A DNA stretch of 64,000 nucleotides from Leucocoprinus leucothites. Its lineage: Eukaryota; Basidiomycota; Agaricomycetes; Agaricales; Agaricaceae. Position numbers and translations under genes: made by a program. Below, piece by piece: positions 34,756 through 54,046 of the stretch. The notes under the pieces are model-generated. The model saw only the letters and a program-made list of their open reading frames with translations. It ran no database searches and was not told the DNA's origin. Where the stretch lies: positions 1,612,001-1,676,000 of the forward strand of contig JAACJO010000003.1 in NCBI GenBank assembly GCA_013368445.1, in the 5' to 3' direction. Every line of letters starts with the position of its first letter. Position 1 is the first letter of the stretch.

Positions 34756-36952
34756 ATGTCTCTCGCCACTGTGAGCTCAACAGTTGCTCCACAAATTCCT
34801 CCATATCTCTTCAATACCGATCACCGTCAGCGGTGCTTGGCTCAACTTCGAAGCAAGACGACTGGTCTCGAGAAATACATATACCTCAATGGCCTCAAGG
34901 AACGCGATCCGAGTCTCTTTTACGAGCTCGCTCTTGCCAACATGCTAGAGATCATTCCTATTCTGTATACACCTACTGTACGGGTTGTCCCCGTTCTCAT
35001 CATTTCACCAACTAATATTTTCTAGGTTGGTGATGCTTGCTCGAATTACTCACACATTTGGAGGCGCCCTGAGGGACTTTATATTTCTATTGAGAATAAA
35101 GGCCACATCCGAGACGTTCTCCGTACTTGGCATGTTGGTGACAGTGCCAGAATTGCGGTGGTGACTGATGGTTGGTTTCGCCCTTGCGCCGTCTTACTGA
35201 ACTCCATTCGTCTAACACTAATCAGGTTCTCGTATTCTTGGTCTTGGTGATCTTGGAGCCAATGGACTGCCAATTTCCATCGGCAAGCTGTGAGTCAGCC
35301 TCTTACATTCAGACCCCCTAAATCCAACGTCACCGTGTAGGGATCTGTACATCGCCGGTGCAGGTATCAAACCGACGACTACAGTGCCCATCTGTCTCGA
35401 CCTCGGCACAAATACCCAGAAATTCCTCGATGATCCCCTCTATATCGGTGTCCGTCGCAAGCGTCCAGACACAGAGGAGGTAGACTTGGTCGATTTGAAA
35501 TTTTGTCCTTAGGCTTACTAGCCTTGGCTAGATGGATGCTTTCATGCAAGAATTCATTAGTGCAATGGAAGAAGTTTTTCCTCAGCTCCTAGTCCAGTTT
35601 GAGGACTTCTCGACGGACAACGCTTTCCGGTACCTTGACCTGTTCAGGTCCAAGCATCGTGTGTTCAATGATGATGTAGGTGCATCCTGTTATGGTCGGT
35701 GCATGATTTCATTTTTGACTTTTTCACGTGGACAGATCCAGGGGACAGGTGAACACTTCGTTCTCGTGGTCAAGAACGTCTTGAGCTTCGGTACTCACTA
35801 ACCTAAATAGGCGCTGTTGTTCTTTCCGGATTCATCAATGCCGCGAAGCTCTCTTCGCAGGCTGCTGGTACCCGTCTCGAGGACCACCGGATTCTCTTTT
35901 TCGGCGCCGGTTCGGCTGGCATCGGTGTTGCTAAACAGCTTGTGTCATTCTTCACTCTCCTAGGTCTAACTGAGGAGGATGCCAAGAAGAAAATCTACGT
36001 CAGTGATTATCCTATTTTCATGTGATTTCGGTTTTGACCTGTTTCGGTAGACCGTTGACTCGAAAGGACTGATAACAGCGGACAGGAAAGGGCTACAAGA
36101 ACACAAGATCTGTCCGTTCCTCTTTTTTTTTCGAATGTTATCACGTTGTTAAATGTCTTTCGTAGATTTCGCCCGAACTGATTACAACGGACCTCCGTTG
36201 ACCAGATTAACTGACATCATCAAATACGTGAAACCTACGGCTCTCCTCGGGCTCAGCACTATCCGGGTATGTTGGCTTTGCACGCATTTATTCGCGGCGC
36301 CCAATACTAATGCCGGGTAGAATGCATTTTCAGAAGAAGTTGTGAGGCTCATGGCCTCCCTGAATAAACGCCCGGTCATCTTCCCGTTGTCCAATCCTGT
36401 ATCCTTATGCGAGGTTGACTATGCTGATGCAGTAGCATGGTGTGTATTGGCTTTAAGGCAGCTAGCTTGCGTTTGGTAACCTTTTCTCAGGACAAATGGT
36501 TCAGTCGTGTTCGCCTCTGGTAGCCCTTACAAGCCCATCGAGTTCGAGGGCAAGAAGTATGAGCCTGGCCAAGGAAATAATATGTACATCTTCCCAGGTC
36601 TTGGGTTGGGCACGATTCTTTCCAAGGCGAGGCATGTCACAGACTCAATGGTCGAACAGGCATCCATCGCCCTCTCTGCTTCTTTGACCAAAGAAGAGAA
36701 AGATGCAGATTTGGTGTACCCTCGTCTAACCCGTATTCGTGATATCTCTGCTGAGATTGCCCTCGCTGTCGTCCGTGCTGCGCAGAAGGATGTAAGTAAT
36801 CATTATAGCGATCCGGCGAACTCTGCTAATCGATTTTGCCTTAGGACGTCGATGAGAACACCCTTTTCCGCAGCCTCTCCGATAATGCCCTCCTGGAGGT
36901 CATCAAATCTAAGCAATGGCAGCCCGGCGCCCACCGATCGCCACGTCTGTAG
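34756..36952 (+). CDS. Malic enzyme (NAD(P)-dependent, decarboxylating)
   Basis: Many exons together give a malic enzyme of about 540-560 residues. The N-terminal domain has LEKYIYLNGLKERDPSLFYE and ILYTPTVGDACSNYSHIWRR, with the catalytic Tyr in YTPTVG. Next come VVTDGSRILGLGDLGANGLP and a substrate-binding segment near KLDLYIAGAGIKPTTTVPI. Metal-binding acidic residues are in VQFEDFSTDNAF, and FNDDIQGTGAVVLSGF follows an intron. The dinucleotide domain has ILFFGAGSAGIGVAKQL. The C-terminal part has KPTALLGLST, then PVIFPLSNP and NNMYIFPGLGLG. The enzyme converts malate to pyruvate and CO2 with NAD(P)H formation. In fungi the NADP form feeds lipid synthesis. Cofactor choice and location cannot be decided here, since no clear presequence is visible. 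It is convergent with the SET-Tad3 gene, 145 bp apart. Confidence 0.9.
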
Positions 36953-37097
36953 TAGAAATATCTCTGTTTCCGTTCTAGCCCGTGTGCTTTGATTCCAGGA
37001 AATTTCTTTCTCTAGTTGGTTACATTGTTCGGACTGCTTCTCCTTCCCAACCTTTCTATGCCCCGTCTTGTATGTTGTTTCCAAAGCTGCTATGCCG

Positions 37098-39125
37098 TTA
37101 CGCATCTATTTTTGTGTCTATATGGAGAACCCCGTGGTCATCCACGCTTGTCGTAACTCTAGAGTACTTCTTTTTTGCTATCGACACAATAAGGCTACTT
37201 ATTTGATCATCCGGTTTCCATCGTGCAATAGAGTATCGATGGTTCACGCCCTTGAGAGTCGGGAGACAAGTAATGCTTCCGCAAGCACCCGTTTTCGGCA
37301 TGGGGTAAAGATAGATCACTTCTTTGACGCGGGAGTGCAGTAGTGCCATACTACACATGACGCAAGGTTCGTGGGTTGTGAACAATGTTAAAGACGTCAA
37401 GAGATAGTTTGTCCCGTTTTGGAGCGGGGTGACACGACCGTCGCTTTCTCCTTGTGATATTGAGGCATCTGATTCCGCCTTGTCATTATATATTGAGGAT
37501 GTCGACCCTGCAGAATCAGCTACTTTGCGAATGGTGTTGATAACGGCATGACGGAGTGGATGTTGCGTTGATTTTCGAGTGTCGTGTGCCACAAACTCCT
37601 TCGGGGCTTCTCGTGAAGGGATCCCATCCGCGTTGTTCTTACACGAAGGTTCTTCGTAAGGAGTAGGAACATGTGCAGCAATGGGATACTGGAGTCGGAA
37701 ATTTCAGGGAAAAAGTTGACGGAAAACGAGTGGGAAAGATAAGTAATGCAACAGGAGGGTGAGAGGAAATGCACCAGAACGTGTTAATGAGTTCAATGTT
37801 TGTGAAAGCCATGTAGGAGTATGAGAGCCCACCTCTCCATTGTGAATGGCTTCGACCGCAGCTTGGACCGTCCTCTGCATGGCTTGCCATGCCCACGCCG
37901 CTTTTCCGCGGCTCCACCTCTCTTGCTCATCCTTTCTGCGCGGAGTGAACATTGTTGGCCACAAAACTGTTTTTAAATTTAGCTGAGTTGGTGTGAGGGC
38001 AGACGAGGCGGGCACAATATGGAGATATGGAGATAGGAGATCGAGATGTTCTGGAAGGCGAGGTGGGTCAAGCGGGAACGCAGCCTGAGAGGCGATGAGG
38101 AAAGTCGTGGTGCCATTCTGTTTCCGGATTCGTTTCAGATGAGCGAGCTCTGCCGAGTCGAGGTTGACTTGTTTGAGCCATCTGTGGGAACAGGTAACTC
38201 ATAATTCAAGAGTCTTATCGAAACGTAAATCGGTACGCACTTAAGGATAGTCGTAATCAGTCTTTGGTCGGGTATATCTACAACCCAGGCTTGAACTGTC
38301 GTATTGTTGTGAAAAATCCTTTAATTCCCGTAAAGAAATACTCACTTGTCCGAACGGTCTCTGGGGTTTCTTCCTCGGGTGGTAGCTTGTATCTCATAAA
38401 TGGCAGATCTCCTTCGACTAATGGCTCTTCTGCATTGCCTTCCGCGAAAGGATTGACCGAGGTTATACTCTGCTCGTCAAACTCGACAATTGATAGGCCG
38501 CCCCACCCATCGTGGGGATCTTCATACGTGGTTCGGACGTCATTCTCTTCCGTAACTCCTCCCACCGGGGTGAACCATAATTTGTGCCCGTAAAATATAC
38601 AAAGCTCTTCTCCAGTTTGGATATCTCGAGTGGTAATATAGCGAATTGAATCTGTGGACGTGTCAAGCTTAAAGGAGACATTCGGAGGGTCCGAATGATT
38701 AAAGAGGGAGCCTTTCAAAGATATTAGCAAGATAGTAGTTTAACATCGTAACCGATGCATACCCAGACCCAAAGCAAGAGCCATTCGGCCATCGGGCCAA
38801 ACAAAGGTATAATGGTTTAGAACGGTGTGTTTTCCTGGGAACAAAGGCGAATAAGCGAACGGAACACTAAGAGGAGAGTCGAATATAATACCGTGGTCCT
38901 CATACTCTGATTTTGAGAAGAAAAGGACGGGACTGATTTCGATGGTACTATCTCGTGGTATTGGTTTTGAGGCTGCGGAGCCTGGTCACCGGTCTGCATC
39001 ACAATATCATGAATAGGTAACAAGGACGAACCATAGACACCTCTCCCTTTTCCTTCAGAAACTCTGATGACACAACCTGTTGAATTGAGATGCTGGGGGT
39101 CATGATGAACGGCCGCAGACTCCAT
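37098..39125 (-). CDS. TAD3: SET-domain / tRNA adenosine-34 deaminase subunit Tad3 fusion
   Basis: On the minus strand from the ATG at 39125 the first exons encode a SET domain. It starts GCVIRVSEGKGRGVYG, continues PIPRDSTIEISPVLFFSK and HYTFVWPDGRMALALGLG, and has FNHSDPPNVSF plus GEELCIFYGHKLWF (the NHS and terminal Tyr motifs). The same exon as the last two continues without a stop into PFMRYKLPPEEETPETVRT. A 50-nt intron (GTGAGT...GACAG, phase 1) then leads into QAWVVDIPDQRLITTILKWL and AELAHLKRIRKQ, typical of the Tad3 N-terminus. The deaminase domain follows with HPLRHAVINTIRKVAD and EPCVMCSMALLHSRV. The expected catalytic Glu is Val (HAV), as in other Tad3 subunits, which are inactive partners of Tad2. 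Tad2/Tad3 makes inosine at tRNA wobble position 34. What the SET part methylates, if anything, is unknown. Confidence 0.82.
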
Positions 39126-39344
39126 TGAACATCGCAAAGTCAAAGATTAGATCTGCAGCTTTGATCCGGAGCCGAGTGATTTTGATGTCTGATGGGCCAG
39201 GGTTGCGCGAAAGCGACACGTCCTTCGTGGATGGCCTCTACGTGCGCCAATCGCAAATTCCTCGTTTCTCCCTTCCACCTCATGTATTTTCTAAAGCTGA
39301 CTTTCTAGTCACCCGCAACATACATTTACATTTAGATCGCCATC
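39126..39344. promoter_or_regulatory. Bidirectional promoter between SET-TAD3 and ALG7
   Basis: Start codons face away from each other with 219 bp between them, so both promoters must share or overlap this spacer. No CACGTG or CCAAT box was seen. The call rests on geometry. Confidence 0.4.
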
Positions 39345-41112
39345 ATGTCAAACCCGGCGGTCAAACCAAGGCCTCTGCCCGGCGTATTGCTCTTTGGACT
39401 TCTTCCAGTCGCGTTGTGGTTTATTGCAAGACCTCTGCTTGATCCTATACCACCTCTACCTGCTCTATATGCATCCGTTGGATTATCAATTCTCGCCTTC
39501 TTAGCCACGATACACCTTGTACCCCGTCTAGGACCTGTGTTCATCTCCGCTCACCTAAAGGGCAGAGACCTGCTCAAAATATACCATGATCCAATGTGAG
39601 TGATGTTCCAATGTAGGTACCAGATGAACTAAAGCATTCGCAGCCCAGAGAGCATGGGCCTTGTATGCGCCGCAATATACATTCTTCTCCTTATGCTGTT
39701 CATCCCCTTTGCTTTCTCGAGTTCTATCATGCATCGAGCAAACGGAAGCCCAACTCCGGAGGGCATCAACATAGTTGATTTCCCTCACCATCAGGTAGAG
39801 TGTGCACTTGATCTATTCCAAACTGCCCTGTTGACTGAGATGGTAGCTTTCAGTTTACCTATCTTCTCTCCTTTCCCTTTTAACAGCAACCATGCTTGGA
39901 TTTCTCGACGACGTGTTCGACATTCGCTGGAGGCACAAGTTACCGATACCTATCATTGCATCTATTCCCCTCCTAATGGTTTATTATGCGGAGCGGGGCA
40001 ACACTCACGTCGTTGTACCCTTGCCCTTACGGGCCTTATTGGGTACCCTCGTCAATCTTGGTGGGTCGACTTGCACTCTTGCGTACTTCAAATAAAGCTC
40101 AAATTCTTTTAGGACCACTTTACTATATATACATGTCGCTGCTGTCAACATTCGCGACAAACAGCATCAATATCTTGGCTGGAATCAATGGCTCCGAAGT
40201 GAGCCAGGCGTTGATTATCGCCTTGTCGGTTGTTTTTAACGACCTGTTATACCTTCCTTGGCCAATCGGTTTCCGTGTTCCTCTTCATTTACTTGGAAAT
40301 AAGTCTGAAGTTGAATTTGGAGGTGTATGGAATGCTGGAATGTCTTATGGGAGCCGTGAGCTGGTTGAGCGTCATCTATTCAGCTTGTACTTCATGCTCC
40401 CGCTTGTCGCGGTCTGTGTTGGTTTCCTGTATCACAATTGGTACGCCTGTCTCACGTTTAAAAATATAGTATGCTTAAGAGGATTTGGCTTTTTTAGGTA
40501 TCCTGCGCGAGCCTTCCCTGGGGACACGTTGTGCTACGTCACCGGCATGGCGTTTGCAGTAGTCGGAATCCAGGCTCACTTCTCAAAAACGCTGTTATTA
40601 TTTTTTATACCGCAGATCTTCAACTTCCTGCTGTCCTGTCCTCAATTGTTTGGTCTCGTCCCATGCCCTCGGCATAGGGTACCAAGGTGAGCCGGTTTCA
40701 CTAGTGGACACAAGCTAAGAATATGAACTGGATCCGTGCAGATTTGATCCAAATACAAATCTCCTCCATCCATCCAAAGCCATATTTGAGAAGCCGCCAT
40801 CACAATTGACGACATTTGTTCTCCATACCTTTGCCACTCTTGGGTTGACGGAACTTACTGTCCATCCCGCAAGCGGAGTCATTCTGGAGGCAACAAATTT
40901 GACAATCCTAAACTTCTTCCTCGTTCGATTAGGTCCGATGAACGAGAAGCGACTTGTTCAGGTTCTGATGTGCTCACAGGTCTGGGAAATTTCGATAAAT
41001 GCGTTTCATTGTGAGTTAATGACATTCTCCACATCAGGTTGCAGGAAGTTTGGTTGCTTTTGTCGTTCGCTACGGTTTGGCCGGTTTGGTTTACGATGGC
41101 GATCGACGATAA
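39345..41112 (+). CDS. ALG7: UDP-GlcNAc:dolichyl-phosphate GlcNAc-1-phosphotransferase (Alg7/DPAGT1)
   Basis: A polytopic membrane enzyme of about ten helices in several exons, starting [18 protein letters not shown]. Diagnostic segments are [19 protein letters not shown] (the conserved Asp-Asp motif of the polyprenyl-phosphate transferase family) and [18 protein letters not shown] (N-x-x-N and GxNG). Later come [20 protein letters not shown] and RHRVPRFD, in the His/Arg-containing cytosolic loop. The C-terminus reads [20 protein letters not shown] after a final intron at about 40980-41036. The enzyme makes dolichyl-PP-GlcNAc at the ER membrane, the first committed step of N-glycan precursor synthesis and the target of tunicamycin in this family. 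It is divergent from SET-TAD3. Exon edges around 39830-39890 and 40440-40500 are approximate. Confidence 0.9.
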
Positions 41113-41693
41113 TCGGACCAAAGTACCTTAAAATATTCTAAATATATTTTTCCAATCAGCTTGAGACTTGAGTCGACCAAGCTAGCGATGAATCGTCCTT
41201 TCTTTCTGATGGAGCTATTTGGCCAAGCGCTTGTTTGCATCACGGTGATGCAACCTCGCCTAGAGGACTGTAACTAGCGCATATGCTTGCAGCGTTAACT
41301 TCGGATACCGCAGAAAATCCGCATTAATCCGTCATGCCGGTGTGAAGAGTGAAAATATCGACTAGCATGGGGGAGATAGTGCGCGTATAGAAAGTGCTGG
41401 ATATTGTACTTGACTAAACGACGCTAACTAGTGCAATGGAATCAGCTACATGGATTGGATGGGCGGGCTTAAGTACATAATGGGAGGAGGGGATGAGGAG
41501 AGCCGACGGGTTTAGGATGAGTCGCCCGCACTGCGCCACGGCAGGGCCCGAAGCGGTCCAGGGAAATCACATGGCGGCATGGGCCGATAGCCCGGAAGCG
41601 GGAAAGCAGGTGAAAGCGGTTTGGAAATGCGGAGTAAGATATCTTATATATGCCTCCTTTTTCTCAATAGCTCATCCCCATAATTGTACCACC
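41113..41693. promoter_or_regulatory. Upstream region of isocitrate lyase
   Basis: No gene seen in 580 bp. A TATA-like CTTATATATGCC lies about 45 bp before the start codon, followed by a pyrimidine-rich stretch, a usual layout for strongly expressed fungal genes. Fungal isocitrate lyase genes are generally induced by acetate, ethanol or fatty acids and repressed by glucose. No specific control site is claimed here. Confidence 0.45.
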
Positions 41694-43582
41694 ATGTCTG
41701 CTGAAAAGGCTCGTTTTGCCCAGGAAGTCGCTGAAGTTGAACATTGGTGGAGAGTGCGTTCTCTTGCTTGCTTGCATATTCCCGAGAATCCTCCTCATCG
41801 TCATCTCTAGAGTCCCCGCTTCGCTCAGACCAAGCGTCCCTACACTGCTGCTGATGTTGTCTCCAAGCGTGGCACAATCAAGATCGAATATCCTTCGAAC
41901 GTCCAAGGAAAGAAGTTGTGGGCCCTCCTCAGCGAGCACGCGAAGAGGGGAACACCTTCACATACCTATGGCGCGTGAGTCATATTTCAGGAGATCGTTG
42001 ACAGGGTAATGACTTACCCCGTCGCCAGTCTCGACCCCGTTCAGGTAACGCAGATGGCCAAGTACCTTGAGACTGTCTACGTTTCCGGGTGGCAATCGTC
42101 AAGTACTGCCTCTTCTACCAACGAACCTGGGCCGGACCTTGCTGGTGAGTGAATTAATTATAGCTCATCTGTAAGGTATTGATTGACTATCAGATTATCC
42201 CTCCAATACTGTGCCTAACAAGGTCGAGCACTTGTTCCAGGCCCAGCTTTTCCATGATCGCAAGCAGCGCGAGGCTCGTTCTCGTATGACCGATGCTGAG
42301 CTTTCTCAGACACCTGTTACTGACTACCTCCGCCCCATTGTCGCCGACGCCGACACTGGACACGGTGGTTTGACTGCCGTCATGAAGCTCGCCAAGATGT
42401 TCGCTGAGAAAGGAGCTGCTGGTATCCACGTCGAGGATCAAGCTCCCGGAACGAAGAAGTGCGGTCATATGGCTGGCAAGGTGCTGGTCCCTATCCAAGA
42501 GCACATCAACCGCCTTGTTGCTATTCGCCTCCAATTCGACATCATGGGCGTTGAAAACTTGTCGATTGCCCGTACCGATTCGGAGGCTGCTACACTCATT
42601 ACCTCTAACATTGATGACCGCGACCACCCCTTCATTCTTGGTTCCACCAACCCTTCTCTTCCTTCCTTAAACACTGTCATGGTTGAGGCAGAGGCTGCTG
42701 GAAAGTTTGGTGATCAGCTGCAAGCCGTAGAAGACAAATGGGTGACTGCTGCTAACCTTCAGCTCTTCTCCACGACACTGGCCACTGCCTTGTCACAACA
42801 GGGTGCTACCAAGGCCACTATTGACAAGTTTGTTGCTCGCGTTGCACACGTCTCCTATCCTCAAGCCGCCCTCATTGCCAGAAAGGAGTTTGGTCTCAAG
42901 AACGTTCCTTACTGGAACTGGGACAGCCCACGAACCCGTGAGGGTTACTTCCGTTACCAGGGCGGTACACAGTGTGCTGTCGCTCGTGCTATTGCCTTCG
43001 CCCCTTACTGTGATCTCATCTGGATGGAGACCAAGAAGCCGATTCTCTCTCAGGCTAAGGAGTTTGCTGACGGGGTGCATGCCGCGTTCCCTGGCAAATG
43101 GTTGGCGTATAACTTGTCGCCGTCATTTAACTGGGAGGCTGCTGGCCTCACTGAAAAGGATATGGAGGCCTATGTCTGGGAATTAGGCAAGCTCGGTTTC
43201 GTCTGGCAGTTCATCACTGTAAGTCATTTGTTGTCAAATTTTTGACATAAACGTTCGCTTACCTATTGCTTTAGCTTGGTGGTCTTCACTCGAATGCTTA
43301 CATCTCCGATCTCTTTGCCAAGAATTACGCAAAGACTGGCATGAAGGCCTACGTTGAGATCGTTCAGCGTAGGGAGCGTGAGATAGGTTGTGATGTTCTT
43401 ACACACCAGAAGGTATGCGGGTTCTTTAAAGTCTTTTCTGGGAGGCAATTCTGACGAATGTTGCGCAGTGGTCGGGTGCTGATTACGCCGACAGTTTGAT
43501 CAAGACTGTCACCGGTGGTGTTTCATCGACGGCCGCCATGGGTGCTGGCGTTACCGAGACTCAATTCCTTTCCAAGCTTTGA
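41694..43582 (+). CDS. ICL1: Isocitrate lyase with C-terminal peroxisomal signal
   Basis: Glyoxylate-cycle enzyme in about six exons. The first exon is 60 nt ([20 protein letters not shown]). Conserved parts include [28 protein letters not shown] and [16 protein letters not shown] (metal and substrate site). [20 protein letters not shown] carries the KKCGH signature with the catalytic Cys. [19 protein letters not shown] and [11 protein letters not shown] follow. The chain ends QFLSKL, whose last three residues SKL form a canonical type 1 peroxisomal targeting signal. The insert between ARTDSEA and the later barrel strands is the one normal for eukaryotic ICL. The enzyme splits isocitrate to glyoxylate and succinate, allowing growth on C2 compounds and fatty acids. 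Codon choice is C/T-biased at third positions, fitting high expression. Malic enzyme lies 5 kb upstream, but that pairing may be chance. Confidence 0.96.
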
Positions 43583-43868
43583 GAGCGAGATACTTGAGGA
43601 TTTAACTCTGTAGATTTCAGTGTAAAAGTAGTTTGTATCCATTATTATTTCACACATGCATCGTTTATGCGTATACGCAGACCTTGTTTCCTTGGTTTGC
43701 ATTCAGGATGGTGGTGAGAAAGCGAGCTTTGATAGTCGGGAAGGTGATTGCCTCTCTTCCTCCCTGACGCCGGAATGCTTTGATGCTTTGATACCCGAAT
43801 ACCGGCAGACGCCGAGCCATGGAAGGGCGTCATTTAGCAACGCTGCGCTGATCACCTCGACCCCGACG

Positions 43869-45032
43869 ATGGACACAGCAGGACGGGTCCAGATAGCTTC
43901 GAATTTCCTCTTGCAATCGCCACCTGGAGAGATCAACGATGTCCTCAACGGTGCGACGCGTCTCAATTGATTGGTTCTCTCGTTGACTTGACTGATGCGC
44001 AGATGTCCGTAACATAATCGCGGACGATGAGGCTCTACAAATTGGTGTCAAGCCTGTGCTCCGGGAATATAACTTGGAACAGTTTATCACCGTGGATTGT
44101 CCGGGAACGAGCCATCAGGTAAACCGTCGTTTATTCGCTGGTTTCTCCTAAACATCAAAAGAATGAACGAATAATGGCCAGTGTATTATCAGCGAAGCTG
44201 CAAGGATCCCTACCGGTAGCGATGAAAACGAGGAGGAGCGGTTTTTGGACCCGAGATCAAAGACGAGTTTCGTGTTTGATCATCTGAGTTTGGTGTGTAC
44301 TTTCGTACTCGCGGTAGCTGGAGTTTGGTGAAGTGATTGTGGATTTAGGAAGCGTCGGAACCCCAGCCCTACGAGTCCGATGTAGCGACAGAGCCATTCC
44401 GGTGAGTTGCTTCTAGCTGTATCTAATACCTGGTAGCCCTAATCAAAGACTAGCTCAGCACTAGAGTTCGCCACGCAGACTTATCTCAAGGCGCATTTCT
44501 ATGATGGTGTGGCGTCTGTATTTTCAAAGGGTAATGGAGCACAGGAATACACTATCCAAGTCGTTGCGAACAAGTATAATCCCGCAAATTACTGGTGCGT
44601 ATAACTGCCTCATGCATTTGGTAAGCTTTAATGGTTTCGATTACAGGTCAGGTCGCTGGCGGTCAGAATACGTTATCAGCTTCGACCAGGGCACTGTAAC
44701 AGGGAAGATACTGGTCCATGTGCACTACTATGAACAGGGAAATGTAGGTAGAGTTTATCCTAGTTTCTTAAGCAGGTTGCTGAACGATCTTTAAGGTGCA
44801 ACTGACCACCACGCATGATGTTGCTTTTAACTTGCCGCCAGGAATCACTTCTGGCGATAATTCAGCAGCCTCAAAGATCGTCGCGCTGGTTGAGGATGAA
44901 GAAGGCAAATACCAAGTTTCACTCAACGAGACATATCAGGAAATGTTAGAGAAGACTTTTAAGAGTCTGAGAAGAGCGCTACCAATGACCCGTTCGAAGT
45001 TGGATTGGGACAAGGTTTGGCTTGACGACTGA
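43869..45032 (+). CDS. CAP1: F-actin capping protein alpha subunit
   Basis: About seven exons. The N-terminal part reads RVQIASNFLLQSPPGEINDV, typical of CapZ alpha. EALQIGVKPVLREYNLEQFI and FVFDHLSL follow. The central part has KAHFYDGVASVFSKG and IQVVANKYNPANYWSGRW, then SEYVISFDQGTVTGKILVHV. The actin-binding C-terminus reads NETYQEMLEKTFKSLRRALP and ends KLDWDKVWLDD. With the beta subunit it caps barbed ends of actin filaments, controlling cortical patches and cables. The start at 43869 is the ATG directly before the conserved N-terminus. A longer in-frame extension upstream has no homology. Introns are 50-60 nt. Confidence 0.9.
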
Positions 45033-45412
45033 GGGCCACATTTGTGCAAGCTGACACAGTTTATCAGATTTTGGGATATAAGTTGGGTGCAGAGCTGGCT
45101 GGTGGTAAAGAGGGATATACGGCATCATGAAAAGCAGCTTGTATTACTAGATTTCGCAATATTATTGATGTAAAGCATACTTCGTGGAAGTTGTCGAAAT
45201 GGTGACTTGTTCGAATCATGGGCTCGATGTTGAGCCCAGCGACTGACAAAGCACAAGAGCAAGTCTACTTGAGCTCCAAGCAACGCTGACTCGAAGTTTT
45301 GGATGTCGCATCCGCGAGTCAGGGTCCGTGCACAAAAGAGGCAAAGGCAGAGAGTGCGTGCTTACATCAGCCATAAACTCTTTCCTCAACACCTCCAACA
45401 GCCTCGACAAGG
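45033..45412. other. Spacer between CAP1 and PRP8
   Basis: No gene or repeat supported. Presumably the CAP1 3' UTR and the PRP8 promoter. Confidence 0.4.
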
Positions 45413-53774
<8,362 letters not shown>

Positions 53775-53975
53775 TTGTGGTGCACCCTGGGATGTTTCCG
53801 TGCTTTTATGTATCTCTAGGCAGTACTCCTTGTACTCTAATATTCTTCCCGTTTTTCTTTGTCATTCAGCTACATCTCACAGCATATGAGGGTTGAAATT
53901 TTGGAAGCCAGCTTTGAGCATTGATTATGTGCAAAATTACAACAGGTATATACGGGCAAATACTTAAGCATATTT

Positions 53976-54004
53976 GAGAGAAAGAGGGAGAGAGGGAGAG
54001 AAAG
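53976..54004. repeat. 29-nt purine-only tract (GA-rich)
   Basis: A run of only A and G with GAGAGA/GGGAGA units between the convergent 3' ends of PRP8 and the PH-domain gene. Probably in a 3' UTR or terminator spacer. Confidence 0.8.
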
Positions 54005-54046
54005 CATTGAAAGAGCAAAAAAGCAGTGAAGAATACTTGATAGCGT

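Noticed and set aside
38264..38593. Plus-strand frame opposite the SET-Tad3 gene
   Set aside because: Antisense shadow of a conserved exon, with no independent evidence.
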